The position numbers and the translations under genes are program-made. The notes under the pieces were generated by a model that saw only the letters and a program-made list of their open reading frames with translations, had not been told where the DNA came from and did no database searches. Positions 25,627 to 35,262 of a stretch of DNA of 64,000 nt are shown one piece after another. The DNA is from UBA1181 sp045601045 (lineage in GTDB: Bacteria > Bacteroidota > Bacteroidia > Bacteroidales > Paludibacteraceae). The DNA lies in NCBI GenBank assembly GCA_045601045.1, contig JAZRZA010000027.1, positions 1 to 64,000 on the forward strand, in the 5' to 3' direction. Position 1 is the first letter of the stretch. Each line of letters starts with the position of its first letter.

Positions 25627-27294
25627 TTAATATGAGAATGTACTACCTCCCAAGAACTCGCGCAACAACGAGGTGAACGGAATCTCCGTCTCCTGGATTG
25701 GCGTGAAATATTTCAAGAAGTTCTGCAATCTATGAACCTCTGAATATTCTGGACAATTCTGACGCACTTCCGACAAGATAGGTTCCGCGAATTTCTTCAA
25801 CACGCTCAATTCAAAAATCAACGCGGAGTTGAACATCGCATCCGCATTCTCCTGATAAGGGAAAATCCACTTCGCCTCGCCCGCGTTCACCTTAGGCCAA
25901 CGGCTGATGGTATCAACCGCAGAGTAGCCTCTGTACTTGTAATCACGGATGATACGACGCAACAAACGGTTGTCAGTCGTAGGAATCCAGTTATGGTTAT
26001 CGAATGAAATAGTGGTCAAAGCAGAGACATAGACCTTGAATTTCCTATCCGCGGGAATCTCCGCCGTAAGGATTGGATTCAAGGCATGGATGCCCTCCAC
26101 CACCAAAATATCGTTCTCATTCAACTTAATCTTATTGCCACGGAACTCACGTCCGCCGGTCTCAAAGTTGTAGGTAGGAAGATCTACCTCCTCACCCGCC
26201 AACAACTTCTTCAAGTGGTCGTTGAATAGATTCAAATCAACCGCATACAACGATTCGAAATCGTAGTCGCCATTCTCATCGCGCGGCGTCTCTGTCCTTG
26301 GCACGAAATAGTCATCCATCGAGAGCGGCGTCGGACGTTTACCATTCACCGCCAACGCGACACTCAATCGTTTGCTGAATGTGGTCTTTCCAGAAGAGGA
26401 TGGGCCTGAAACCAAAACCAGCTTCACACTACCCTTCTCGCAAATCTCATCCGCGATCTTGGTGATCTTCTTCTCTTGCAACGCCTCAGCGATTTTTATC
26501 ACGTTGGACATATTGCTCTTCTTTTGGATGAGCTGGTTCATGTTGCCCACATTGCTGAGTCCCATGATCTCATTCCACTCCGTATGTTCGCTGAAAGTAC
26601 CGAACAATTTATCCTGATTCACCTCCTCGCTGATCTTGGCTGGATCAGTACGGTCTGGGACACGGAGGAACATGCCATCCTTATAAGGCTCCAAGTCAAA
26701 GATATCAATATAACCCGTGGATGGAGCCAAAGGGCCGATGTACCAATCCATCAAACCATCCAACTCATACACCTTCGTATACAAATCGCCCAACGACTTC
26801 AACAAGAGACTGACATCCGTCGCGCCACGTTTCTCAAAGACTTCGATCGCCTCCTCCGTCGGAATCATCTTCATCACGAAAGGAAGATCCAATGCGATGA
26901 TTTTTCGCATCTCCGCCTTGACACGCTCCGTCAAATCACGGTCAATGGTCTGATTGACACCCTGCAACTTACAGTAATACCCCTTGGCGATCGGATGATC
27001 CAAACGGATCTCCGCTCCCGGGAACAAGGTGTAAAACGCCTTGCATAAAATAAAGGAGAGGGAGCGTACATAGGCACGCATACCCGCCGGAACATTATTG
27101 CTTTGGAACTCAACTCGCTTGGGATTATATATCTTGAATTTCAAATCACGGGTCACATTATTCACCTGCGCCACAAATGGCTTTCCCGTCAAAGAGAGAT
27201 TCAAATCCTTGTAAACATCCAACAAACTAGTACCCATCGGGTAACTATATTTCTTCTGCGTATTCACGCAAAATAGTTCAACCATATTAGACAT
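25627..27294 (-). CDS. Nucleoside (uridine-type) kinase fused to ThrRS-like N-terminal domains
   Basis: A 555-residue protein. Residues about 1-65 resemble a TGS domain and 66-230 a threonyl-tRNA synthetase editing-like (SAD) domain, but the HxxxH metal motif of active SAD domains is not present around CKAFYTLFPG. The kinase domain (about 275-500) has P-loop VSGPSSSGKTTFSKR and the phosphoribulokinase/uridine kinase order of motifs, including LSMDDYFVPR and DILVVEGIHALNP. It would phosphorylate a nucleoside such as uridine, probably with the N-terminal part in RNA or ligand sensing. This fusion is common in Bacteroidota and Thermotoga. It lies upstream of the TonB-domain gene. Confidence 0.85.
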   Translation of the reverse strand: MSNMVELFCVNTQKKYSYPMGTSLLDVYKDLNLSLTGKPFVAQVNNVTRDLKFKIYNPKRVEFQSNNVPAGMRAYVRSLSFILCKAFYTLFPGAEIRLDHPIAKGYYCKLQGVNQTIDRDLTERVKAEMRKIIALDLPFVMKMIPTEEAIEVFEKRGATDVSLLLKSLGDLYTKVYELDGLMDWYIGPLAPSTGYIDIFDLEPYKDGMFLRVPDRTDPAKISEEVNQDKLFGTFSEHTEWNEIMGLSNVGNMNQLIQKKSNMSNVIKIAEALQEKKITKIADEICEKGSVKLVLVSGPSSSGKTTFSKRLSVALAVNGKRPTPLSMDDYFVPRTETPRDENGDYDFESLYAVDLNLFNDHLKKLLAGEEVDLPTYNFETGGREFRGNKIKLNENDILVVEGIHALNPILTAEIPADRKFKVYVSALTTISFDNHNWIPTTDNRLLRRIIRDYKYRGYSAVDTISRWPKVNAGEAKWIFPYQENADAMFNSALIFELSVLKKFAEPILSEVRQNCPEYSEVHRLQNFLKYFTPIQETEIPFTSLLREFLGGSTFSY

Positions 27295-27345
27295 AACTCA
27301 TCAATTTACAAATTCAACAATTCTCGATTCACGCACGGCGTATCA

Positions 27346-27840
27346 CTACAATCCAGCCGACAACTCATTCTTTGTCATAAACTTCAAGAGATTTTTTTGG
27401 TAATTCGCCTTCATCTCCTTCTCTTTACCGGCCAATTCATAGATATACTCCATCAAAACAGCCTCATCATCGTAAGAGGTGCTATCCTTTACCAAAATCT
27501 CTACCACCTCCTTTAATTGGTGACTGTAATAATCGGCATAGAAACCCACATAAGTATCTGCTGAGAGGCGGAGCCCATCGTCACCTCGATAATCGGACAT
27601 GCCGTGAATATTGCTCCAACTTTTCTTAATTACCTCAACACCCTCTTCATAGGTCTTCTTCAAATTATCCTTGGAGGATTGACTGTTTTCCTGTTTACGC
27701 AATTTGATTGCCTGCGTCATATCGCCTACGGCGGAAACTGTAGCATCCACGTTTCTTGTCACCTTATCACAATAATCGGAAGGGGATGTGCAAGAAGCCA
27801 ACATAACTGCGGCGATAATAACCATCAATACTTTTTTCAT
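27346..27840 (-). CDS. Hypothetical lipoprotein
   Basis: A 164-residue protein with a lipoprotein signal (lipobox LASC, Cys17) and a mostly helical mature part rich in Lys and Glu. No domain recognised. It lies 51 bases ahead of the nucleoside kinase gene on the same strand. Between it and the divergent nadB is a 270-base AT-rich space. Confidence 0.7.
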   Translation of the reverse strand: MKKVLMVIIAAVMLASCTSPSDYCDKVTRNVDATVSAVGDMTQAIKLRKQENSQSSKDNLKKTYEEGVEVIKKSWSNIHGMSDYRGDDGLRLSADTYVGFYADYYSHQLKEVVEILVKDSTSYDDEAVLMEYIYELAGKEKEMKANYQKNLLKFMTKNELSAGL

Positions 27841-27978
27841 CTTTCTAAAATTTAAAATTTACGATGTTGAGGCATCTGCTTGCGCCGCCTCTTTAACATC
27901 TTGGCATATTTTGCTTATAAAGATATAAAAACTTATGAAAAAAAAAGCATTTTTTGAGTTTTTGAGTAGAAAGAAGAT

Positions 27979-27986
27979 TAAATTTG
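27979..27986 (+). promoter_or_regulatory. Possible -7 element for nadB
   Basis: TAAATTTG matches TAnnTTTG, about 124 bases before the nadB ATG. The -33 element is not well spaced. The implied leader of about 115 bases shows no structure that I recognise. Confidence 0.35.
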
Positions 27987-28109
27987 TAGAGAAAAGAATT
28001 CTAACAGAGTTCACTATTTTGATTGGAATATTAAGTAACACGGGGGGCCTTTTATCTTTTCAACATTCACGAAAGAGAGAGGGAGATCCACCACAAATTC
28101 GTATAAAGA

Positions 28110-29744
28110 ATGACAAAGAAGTATGACTTTTTGGTGATTGGTTCCGGCATTGCTGGAATGAGTTTCGCACTGAAAGTAGCGCACAAAGGCAAAGTAGCGA
28201 TTCTTTGCAAGACACAAATGGCAGAGGCCAACACACACTATGCGCAAGGCGGTGTGGCATCTGTCACAAAGAAGACAGATGAGTTTGAACATCACGTGAC
28301 CGATACTTTGATTGCAGGCGACGGCATCTGCGACGAGGCGGTAGTACGCAAAGTGGTAGAGGGTGCACCTGAGCAAATCAAACAATTGGTTTCATGGGGC
28401 GTTGATTTCGACAAAAACGAGAAGGGTGAATACGACCTTCACAAGGAGGGAGGACATTCAGACTTCCGCATCCTTCACCACAAAGATAACACAGGACAAG
28501 AGATCCAAGAGAGTTTGATCGAAGCAGTCAAAAACCATCCAAACATTGATATTTACGACCAACACTTCGCCATTGAGATCATCACCCAACACCACTTGGG
28601 GCAATTGGTGAAACACACCACTCCTAACATCGAATGCTACGGCGCGTACGTCTTGGACATCCGTACCAACCACGTACACACCTTCTTAGCGAAACTAACT
28701 TTGATCGCGACAGGAGGTATTGGTAACATTTACCAAACCACCACCAACCCGCCAGTAGCTACCGGAGATGGCATCTCTATGGTTTATCGCGCGAAAGGTT
28801 TGGTGGAAGATATGGAGTTCGTGCAATTCCACCCTACCGCCCTTTACCACCCAGGCGATCGTCCATCCTTCCTCATCACAGAGGCGATGCGTGGTTACGG
28901 AGGCATCCTTCGCAACAAAAAAGGCGAAGCTTTCATGAAGAAATACGACTCAAGAGGCTCTCTCGCGCCAAGAGATGTTGTGGCACGCGCCATCGACAAT
29001 GAGATGAAGATCACAGGCGACGAGCATGTCTATTTGGACGTCACCCACAAGGATGCGGAGACCACTAAACGTGAATACCCAACCATCTACAACAAATGTC
29101 TATCTCTCGGCATAGACATCACCAAGGATTACATTCCAGTGGCACCAGCGGCACACTACCTATGCGGAGGTATCAAGGTGGATTTGAATGCCAGAACCAG
29201 CATCCACAACCTATACGCGGCAGGAGAGTGCTCATGTACAGGTTTGCACGGTGCCAACCGATTGGCGTCCAACTCACTCATCGAGGCAGTTGTATACGCA
29301 GATGCGGCAGCCAAAGATGCATTGAAATATCTGCCAGCCCTATCATGGAAGGAAGATATCCCTGAATGGAACGACGAAGGCACCTCTCTCAACGAGGAGA
29401 TGGTCCTCATCACCCAAAGCGAGAAAGAGGTCAACCAAATCATGAACGCCTACGTGGGTATCGTTCGATCTAACCTAAGATTGAAGCGCGCGTACGATCG
29501 TCTGGAAATCATCTACAGAGAGACAGAAAACCTCTTCCAGAGATCAGTTGTGTCAAAAGAGATTTGCGAGTTGAGAAACATTATCAACACCGCATATTTG
29601 GTCATCAAGGCAGCTTCTCAACGCAAAGAGAGCCGCGGACTACACTACACGATAGATTATCCAAAGAAGAATCCTCACATGAGCCTTTACGACACAGATG
29701 AGTTACTTCGTATGGAAGAAAACAATGGCAATCATAAGGATTAA
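28110..29744 (+). CDS. nadB: L-aspartate oxidase
   Basis: A 544-residue FAD enzyme that oxidises L-aspartate to iminoaspartate, the first step of NAD synthesis. The FAD-binding motif is VIGSGIAGMSFAL (about residues 8-20), followed by NTHYAQGGVASV, the active-site region MEFVQFHPTALY and APAAHYLCGGIKVD, and the C-terminal helical domain. NadA and NadC genes are not adjacent. Its last 42 bases overlap the convergent zinc-ribbon gene. Confidence 0.97.
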   Translation: MTKKYDFLVIGSGIAGMSFALKVAHKGKVAILCKTQMAEANTHYAQGGVASVTKKTDEFEHHVTDTLIAGDGICDEAVVRKVVEGAPEQIKQLVSWGVDFDKNEKGEYDLHKEGGHSDFRILHHKDNTGQEIQESLIEAVKNHPNIDIYDQHFAIEIITQHHLGQLVKHTTPNIECYGAYVLDIRTNHVHTFLAKLTLIATGGIGNIYQTTTNPPVATGDGISMVYRAKGLVEDMEFVQFHPTALYHPGDRPSFLITEAMRGYGGILRNKKGEAFMKKYDSRGSLAPRDVVARAIDNEMKITGDEHVYLDVTHKDAETTKREYPTIYNKCLSLGIDITKDYIPVAPAAHYLCGGIKVDLNARTSIHNLYAAGECSCTGLHGANRLASNSLIEAVVYADAAAKDALKYLPALSWKEDIPEWNDEGTSLNEEMVLITQSEKEVNQIMNAYVGIVRSNLRLKRAYDRLEIIYRETENLFQRSVVSKEICELRNIINTAYLVIKAASQRKESRGLHYTIDYPKKNPHMSLYDTDELLRMEENNGNHKD

Positions 29745-29942
29745 GGCAATAGAGATGATCCATTGCCAAACGGGAGGGAACGTGATACGCGTTCCCTTTC
29801 TTTTTTTGTTAGGGTCTAAATGCTCACGAGCACCCTTAAAATGAGCGGACGATTCGCTACTCTTCTCCCCGATCTTTTGGCCACAGACAACACAATATTT
29901 GGCGCCATCGGGCAAATTATTTCCACAATTGTAACACTTCAT
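29703..29942 (-). CDS. Small zinc-ribbon membrane protein
   Basis: A 79-residue protein with an N-terminal zinc ribbon (CYNCGNNLPDGAKYCVVCG, Cys pairs at residues 3/6 and 17/20), a basic linker and one C-terminal membrane segment (about 57-77). It is probably tail-anchored with the ribbon in the cytoplasm. Its coding end overlaps nadB by 42 bases on the opposite strand. It follows the 29955 gene by 12 bases and is likely the last gene of the murF transcript. Confidence 0.75.
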   Translation of the reverse strand: MKCYNCGNNLPDGAKYCVVCGQKIGEKSSESSAHFKGAREHLDPNKKRKGTRITFPPVWQWIISIALILMIAIVFFHTK

Positions 29943-29954
29943 AGGAAGAACAAT

Positions 29955-30419
29955 TTACCTGGAAGATCGGCGTTCCGAGACAATAAGCAAAGCCTCCTCT
30001 TTAACCGATTCAGGCAATTCTATCTGACGCAATTGAAGGCTTTTTAACCAACCAGCCACATCAAACTCCTTCATCGTATAGAGCACATTCTGGAACTCCG
30101 CAACCTCCTCGTCGGAATAGGAAGAGGGATCTCTACGGGCATAGAGATCTAACTCCTCATCATCGTAATAATCGGGTTTAACTTTCGTACTCAACAACGA
30201 CTCCTTCTCACAAACAGCGTGTTGACCGCAACACTCATCAGAAGCAGTATCAGGTTTTGGTTCCTCCTTCATAGGTTGAACGTCCGTTTGAATCTGTTCC
30301 AAATCCTCCGTCTGTTGTTCCATCGTCTCATTCGCACGACGTTTCCGTCTCACACTCATATAAACGAGATAAGAAAACAACACCAAGAGAAAAATAAGTA
30401 GTAATATAAGCGTCTTCAT
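29955..30419 (-). CDS. Hypothetical membrane-anchored protein
   Basis: A 154-residue protein from ATG 30419 (MKTLILLLIFLLVLFSYL); a start ten codons earlier would overlap murF. It has one N-terminal membrane segment, a charged linker and an acidic C-terminal region (DLYARRDPSSYSDEEVAEFQ). No domain recognised. It follows murF by 11 bases, so it is co-transcribed with cell-wall synthesis. Confidence 0.65.
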   Translation of the reverse strand: MKTLILLLIFLLVLFSYLVYMSVRRKRRANETMEQQTEDLEQIQTDVQPMKEEPKPDTASDECCGQHAVCEKESLLSTKVKPDYYDDEELDLYARRDPSSYSDEEVAEFQNVLYTMKEFDVAGWLKSLQLRQIELPESVKEEALLIVSERRSSR

Positions 30420-30430
30420 AGCGTCTACAA

Positions 30431-31696
30431 TTAAAGAGCATCCACACATGTGGTCAGTTTCATACTGTTAGAACCCTTCACCAACACCAAAGAATCTGTA
30501 ACAGGATGAGTCTGTAAATAGTCATTCAAATCAGCCGCGGTTGCGAACTTCATCGCATTGGAAGAGGTCTTCTCGAAATTAGGGCCAATCAAAAAGGCTG
30601 CCTTCAAGTCCATTCCAGCCACAAAATCAGCAATCTTTTGATGCTCTTCCTCGCTCACATGGCCCAATTCTTTCATATCACCCAAGACAACCACTTTGCT
30701 ATCGTTCTTCATAACTTTGAAATTACTCAAAGCAGCTGCCATACTGGTCGGATTGGCATTATAAGCATCCACAATCAAATCATTCTTTGCTGTTTTCAAG
30801 AATTGAGAACGACTATTGGTTGGCGTATATTCGGCCAAAGCCTCTACGACAAGATTCGCATCCACACCAAAGTATGTACCCACCGCAATACTAGCCAATA
30901 CATTCTCAAAGTTATAAGATCCGATCAATTTTGTCTGGATCTCCCTACCATTCCAAGAGATGGTTAAAAATGGATCGGAGGCCACCATCGTAGCTTCTGT
31001 AGCAGATCCAGCGCCATAGGCGATACGATCCAACCCTTGGGATCTTTGGGAGAGATGAGGGTTGGCGGTATGATAGAAAACCTTACCACCATTTTGCTTC
31101 AAATAGTCATACAACTCACACTTGGTATTCAAGACGCCCTCGAAAGAACCGAACCCTAAAATATGGGCAGTACCCACATTGGTAATCAAACCGAAATCCG
31201 GATGAGCTATATCCACCAACTCCTTGATATCCCCGGGATGGCTGGCACCCATCTCCACAATAGCCAACTCATGCTCTCTCTTCATGGAAAGAAGCGTCAA
31301 CGGAACACCAATCTGATTATTAAGATTGCCTTTCGTATAAATCAAATTAAATTTCTTGGAGAGCACCGCCGCAATCAGCTCCTTCGTTGTGGTCTTTCCA
31401 TTACTACCAGTAATACCGATTATTTTGATACCCAATTGTTGACGATGGTATTCCGCCAATTTCTGGAGCGTCAGTAAACAATTTTCCACCAACAAGATGC
31501 GTTTGCCATCAGCATACTCCGACTCATCCACAAAGGCATAGGCACACCCCTTTTCCAAAGCACTTTGGGCAAATTTGTTACCGTTGAAATTTTCGCCCTT
31601 CAAAGCGAAGAAAATAGAATTAGGAGGACAATTTCTACTATCCGTTGTCACGAGTGGAAACTGGCAAAAAATATCATAAATAGCCTTAATACCCAT
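30431..31696 (-). CDS. murF: UDP-MurNAc-tripeptide-D-alanyl-D-alanine ligase
   Basis: A 421-residue cytoplasmic ligase adding D-Ala-D-Ala to the peptidoglycan precursor. The N-terminal domain is about residues 1-85. The ATPase domain has P-loop GITGSNGKTTTKEL, then AIVEMGASHPGDI, and the C-terminal domain has LIVDAYNANPTSM. Length fits the family. It lies downstream of gldJ on the same strand, an order found in other Bacteroidota, though a terminator sits between the two. Confidence 0.96.
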   Translation of the reverse strand: MGIKAIYDIFCQFPLVTTDSRNCPPNSIFFALKGENFNGNKFAQSALEKGCAYAFVDESEYADGKRILLVENCLLTLQKLAEYHRQQLGIKIIGITGSNGKTTTKELIAAVLSKKFNLIYTKGNLNNQIGVPLTLLSMKREHELAIVEMGASHPGDIKELVDIAHPDFGLITNVGTAHILGFGSFEGVLNTKCELYDYLKQNGGKVFYHTANPHLSQRSQGLDRIAYGAGSATEATMVASDPFLTISWNGREIQTKLIGSYNFENVLASIAVGTYFGVDANLVVEALAEYTPTNSRSQFLKTAKNDLIVDAYNANPTSMAAALSNFKVMKNDSKVVVLGDMKELGHVSEEEHQKIADFVAGMDLKAAFLIGPNFEKTSSNAMKFATAADLNDYLQTHPVTDSLVLVKGSNSMKLTTCVDAL

Positions 31697-31796
31697 TTTA
31701 AGATAAATTTATATGAATGCTGTAATGGAAATAACAATCAAAAATACAAAGAATTCGCAAACAGTGTATGACTATCCAAAAAGAAAGTTCACAAAA

Positions 31797-31826
31797 TAAA
31801 AAAAGCCCCTACTAGAGGGGCTTTTC
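31797..31826 (-). terminator. Terminator after gldJ
   Basis: AGCCCCT (31804-31810) pairs with AGGGGCT (31816-31822). On the minus strand the hairpin is followed by a run of T, ending the gldJ transcript before murF. Confidence 0.85.
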
Positions 31827-31842
31827 TTATCTATGAAATACA

Positions 31843-33408
31843 TTATCTTACGTCGCCGTCTTCAGCACCTACCTTACTCATCGCGCAACGGAAACCGATA
31901 TCGCTACGAGACTCAGTTTGCTCAAGATATCTTCTTTGACCAGGGTTCAACCAGTAAGCACGGTCTTTCCAACCTCCACCCTTGTAGATACGAGTGGTAT
32001 TGCTAACCTTAGAGGTCAACATGCTCTCCTTGTCATCCTCTGGATCTGGATCGTACAACTTCTTGGTAGCATCGTCTGGAACAACAATCGCTGTCCAATC
32101 CTCGCTGTTCAATGAGCTTGACGCATCACCATCACGGTAGTTACGAACATCCAACTTAGCGTATGCCTCAGGATCCTCTGTCTTATCAACTGGATAAGCG
32201 AATATTACACGACCCAAGCTATCGATTTGTGGAACCTTCACGTTCACACCGTCAATTGTAGTCTCTTCTCTCAAAGCGACCTTGTACTCATTACCACGGA
32301 ATGGGTTGTACTCTTGAACATCATCGCTAGACAATACACGATATACATCCAACACCCACTCGTTTACGTTACCAGCCATACAATACAAACCGAACTCATT
32401 TGGCCAGAATGCATCAACTGGTGCAGTGATTGTAGAGTGGTCATTCAAGTTACCACCCATACCCATCATATCGCCTCGTCCACGGACGTAGTTAGCGAAC
32501 ATTTGACCCTTAACCTTCTTGCTAGGGTTACGCATTTGGTGACCATACCAAGGATAAATCTTTCTCTCTTGGTAGTTCTCCTCACCCTCGATAGCCTTTG
32601 TACCATATGCGGCGTACTCCCACTCTGCCTCGGTTGGGAGACGGAACTTCGGCATCAAGATACCATCAGACATGTTGGTCTTTCTTGCGTTACCATAAAC
32701 GTCAGTCATAGGCTTCTTACCCTCTGCTGGCTTGTAGTCTGACTTCATCAAGTACTTTTGAGTGCTGAATACTTGGTTTTGTGCGATATCGTTAGGGTCA
32801 GTGTTACCCTTCAAAGCTTGGAAGTCTGGGTATTGGATAACACCCTTGGCTGCCATTCTCATCTCGTTCACACGGTCAGTACGCCAAATACAATAATCAT
32901 TACATTGCTCCCAGTTAACACCTACAACTGGATACCAGTTATAAGCCACGTGAGAGAAGTAGAAATCCAAATATGGCTCGTTGTAAGCCAACTCCTCACG
33001 CCATACCAATGTGTCAGGGTATGCTTTCTCAACATATTCTGGATTATTGTGGAAGACATTGCTCATCCAATATAGATACTCACGCCAGTTAACGTTAGAG
33101 ATTTCATATTTATCCATATAGAAAGATGCGACAGTCACACGTCTTGGGATATTATTCCAATCGCCGATCACATCCTCAATCACACGACCTTGTGTAAACG
33201 TACCACCCTCAACGAATGTCATTCCCGGAGGTGTCTCTTGTACGTAACCATTAACAACTTGGAATCCGCCGTTCTCCTTGTCGTTGTATTTCCAACCTGT
33301 AGCGTTTGATTCCTTAGAGTCTTTCAACTTTTTTTCTCCGCACGAAGCCAATGTAAAACCAGCTAACATCAACAACGCCGCAGTCTTCAAAAAATTTACG
33401 CGTCTCAT
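31843..33408 (-). CDS. gldJ: GldJ-like T9SS-associated lipoprotein (SUMF1/FGE fold)
   Basis: A 521-residue outer-membrane-type lipoprotein from ATG 33408 (lipobox LASC, Cys23); a start nine codons earlier is possible. The mature start carries TGWKYNDKENGGFQV, a signature of GldJ. The rest is a formylglycine-generating-enzyme (SUMF1) fold: MTFVEGGTFTQGR, MDKYEISNVNWREYL, FRLPTEAEWEYAAYG, GNVNEWVLDVYR and SDIGFRCA. The catalytic cysteines of true FGE are missing in the GGGWKDRAYW region, as in GldJ/GldK, so the role is structural. GldJ supports T9SS and gliding assembly. The related GldK/PorK is the main alternative, but no porLMN genes follow. Confidence 0.8.
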   Translation of the reverse strand: MRRVNFLKTAALLMLAGFTLASCGEKKLKDSKESNATGWKYNDKENGGFQVVNGYVQETPPGMTFVEGGTFTQGRVIEDVIGDWNNIPRRVTVASFYMDKYEISNVNWREYLYWMSNVFHNNPEYVEKAYPDTLVWREELAYNEPYLDFYFSHVAYNWYPVVGVNWEQCNDYCIWRTDRVNEMRMAAKGVIQYPDFQALKGNTDPNDIAQNQVFSTQKYLMKSDYKPAEGKKPMTDVYGNARKTNMSDGILMPKFRLPTEAEWEYAAYGTKAIEGEENYQERKIYPWYGHQMRNPSKKVKGQMFANYVRGRGDMMGMGGNLNDHSTITAPVDAFWPNEFGLYCMAGNVNEWVLDVYRVLSSDDVQEYNPFRGNEYKVALREETTIDGVNVKVPQIDSLGRVIFAYPVDKTEDPEAYAKLDVRNYRDGDASSSLNSEDWTAIVVPDDATKKLYDPDPEDDKESMLTSKVSNTTRIYKGGGWKDRAYWLNPGQRRYLEQTESRSDIGFRCAMSKVGAEDGDVR

Positions 33409-33540
33409 AGCACTATAAATAAGATAATGTTTCATTTAATTTCTATAACTCTTCTTTTGCAGTTTTATTGCCCCCACAACCTCAAAAATCTCAAGCTCAA
33501 TATTCATCAACACAATCAATTTCACGAGTGAAGTAGTGGA

Positions 33541-33569
33541 CAAAGATATATATTTTCTATTTTTGCAAA
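33541..33569 (-). promoter_or_regulatory. Promoter of gldJ
   Basis: On the minus strand TATCTTTG (33548-33541) with a TTTG about 17 bases upstream (33569-33566). The leader to the gldJ ATG is about 125 bases. A plus-strand TATTTTTG (33558-33565) in the same place could serve the divergent folP. Confidence 0.6.
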
Positions 33570-33637
33570 AAAGTTTTCTATAAAATTTTTTTAAGTTTTT
33601 TTAGTAACAAACTGATTTACAACTCAAAATAAGACAC

Positions 33638-34432
33638 ATGAACAGGTCCAACCAAGAGTTCAAACCCGCAATTATGGGCATCATAAATGTCACACCCGAC
33701 TCGTTTTTCGAGGACAGCAGATGTGAAGATGACGACAAAATCATCTCCCAAGCGCAAAAGATGCTGGAAGAAGGAGCCTCCATTCTCGACATCGGGGCAT
33801 GCTCAACTCGCCCTGGAAGCGCGCCCGTCAGCGAGGAGGAAGAGATGCGGAGAATGAGCCACGCATTAAACATCATCAGAGAGCATCACCCTGACATCAC
33901 GCTCTCCATCGACACTTTCAGAGCGAGCGTAGCGGAGATGTCGGTCAAAGAGTACGGCGCGCAGATCATCAATGACGTATATGGGTGCGACCGCCAAATG
34001 TACGAGACAGTGGGTAAATTAGGATGTACTTACGTATTAATGCACTGCCACGAGGTGGATTCATCCTCCAAAGAAGACCTATTAAAGAAAATTTTCACTT
34101 TCTTTGCAAATGAAATAGAGAAGTTGAACGCAAACGGCGTGCGAGACATCATCATCGATCCCGGATTCGGCTTCGGCAAGACGATGGAAGAGAACTTCGC
34201 GCTCTTATCAATGACGAGAGAATTGAAGTCACTAGGCTACCCTATCCTTGTGGGAATTTCCAGGAAACGCATGATCTGGCAAACGCTGGACATCACCCCT
34301 GCGGAGGCTTTGAATGGCACCTCCATACTAAACACGCTCTCCCTCACGCAAGGAGCCGACATCCTCCGCGTACACGACGTGAAAGAGGCGAAACAATGCG
34401 TTGATTTATATGCGAAATACAACTCCCTCTAA
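33638..34432 (+). CDS. folP: Dihydropteroate synthase
   Basis: A 264-residue TIM-barrel enzyme joining para-aminobenzoate to dihydropterin pyrophosphate in folate synthesis; the sulfonamide target. Motifs are IMGIINVTPDSFFEDSR, ILDIGACSTRPGS, LSIDTFR, IINDVYG, IIIDPGFGFGK and VGISRKRM. Followed by cdaA after 38 bases, a pair conserved in Bacteroidota. Confidence 0.96.
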   Translation: MNRSNQEFKPAIMGIINVTPDSFFEDSRCEDDDKIISQAQKMLEEGASILDIGACSTRPGSAPVSEEEEMRRMSHALNIIREHHPDITLSIDTFRASVAEMSVKEYGAQIINDVYGCDRQMYETVGKLGCTYVLMHCHEVDSSSKEDLLKKIFTFFANEIEKLNANGVRDIIIDPGFGFGKTMEENFALLSMTRELKSLGYPILVGISRKRMIWQTLDITPAEALNGTSILNTLSLTQGADILRVHDVKEAKQCVDLYAKYNSL

Positions 34433-34470
34433 ACACAAGTTGTTGAACTATATTTATAATAGGTAACGGA

Positions 34471-35262
34471 ATGAAAGAAATCGGACTTATCGACTACATC
34501 GACATCTTTCTTGTCAGCTGCATACTTTACAAGACCTACAAGGTTTTAAGAGGTACGGTTGCCATCCGAATATTCATTGGCATTCTATTTTTCATCGTAG
34601 CCTGGCTGATGGTGAACTTCGTGTTCCACATGAACCTACTGGGCGGTATCATGGATCAAATCGTCAATGTGGGAGCCATCGCGCTCATCGTATTGTTTCA
34701 GGAGGAGATACGGCAATCCCTATCCCGCATCGGAACCGGCGGCAGCAGACTCTCCAAATTCATCAACAGACTATTCTCTGTCGACCCGACTCAATTGGTG
34801 GATGCCGAGATCAAACAAATCGCCATCGCCTGCAAAAACCTCGCGAAAAGAAAGATCGGCGCGCTGATCGTTTTCGAGCGGACCAAGGATCTCAAAAACA
34901 TAGAAGTCACCGGAGACGTCATCAATGCGGATATCAACGCCCGCCTCATCGAGAATATCTTTTTCAAAAACTCACCACTACACGACGGTGCGATGGTGAT
35001 CTCCAAAAACAAAATTTCAGCAGCGGGATGTATTCTTCCCGTATCCCATAATTTCGACCTTCCCAAAGAGGTAGGTCTTCGCCACCGCGCGGCCGTAGGT
35101 CTCTCCGAAAAGACAGATGCGATCATCATCATCATTTCAGAAGAAACCGGAAAGATATCCTACGCGCAAAACGGGAAGTTGAAAATCAACATCTCATCAG
35201 AGGAGTTGGAGGCAGTCATTTCTAATAAAACAGAAGAAAACAGCCATGATACAAGCAAGTAA
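34471..35262 (+). CDS. cdaA: Diadenylate cyclase (c-di-AMP synthase) CdaA
   Basis: A 263-residue inner-membrane enzyme making cyclic di-AMP from two ATP. Three N-terminal membrane segments (about residues 8-80) precede the DAC domain (about 90-245), which has the catalytic DGA motif in SPLHDGAMVIS and the RHR motif in GLRHRAAVG. c-di-AMP commonly controls K+ uptake and cell-wall balance; the TrkH gene in this window is a conceivable but unproven target. The lolD gene starts inside its last 17 bases. Confidence 0.95.
   Translation: MKEIGLIDYIDIFLVSCILYKTYKVLRGTVAIRIFIGILFFIVAWLMVNFVFHMNLLGGIMDQIVNVGAIALIVLFQEEIRQSLSRIGTGGSRLSKFINRLFSVDPTQLVDAEIKQIAIACKNLAKRKIGALIVFERTKDLKNIEVTGDVINADINARLIENIFFKNSPLHDGAMVISKNKISAAGCILPVSHNFDLPKEVGLRHRAAVGLSEKTDAIIIIISEETGKISYAQNGKLKINISSEELEAVISNKTEENSHDTSK

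Noticed and set aside
31843..33408. Reading the SUMF1 protein as an active formylglycine-generating enzyme
   Set aside because: The catalytic cysteines are absent and the TGWKYND start is a GldJ hallmark.
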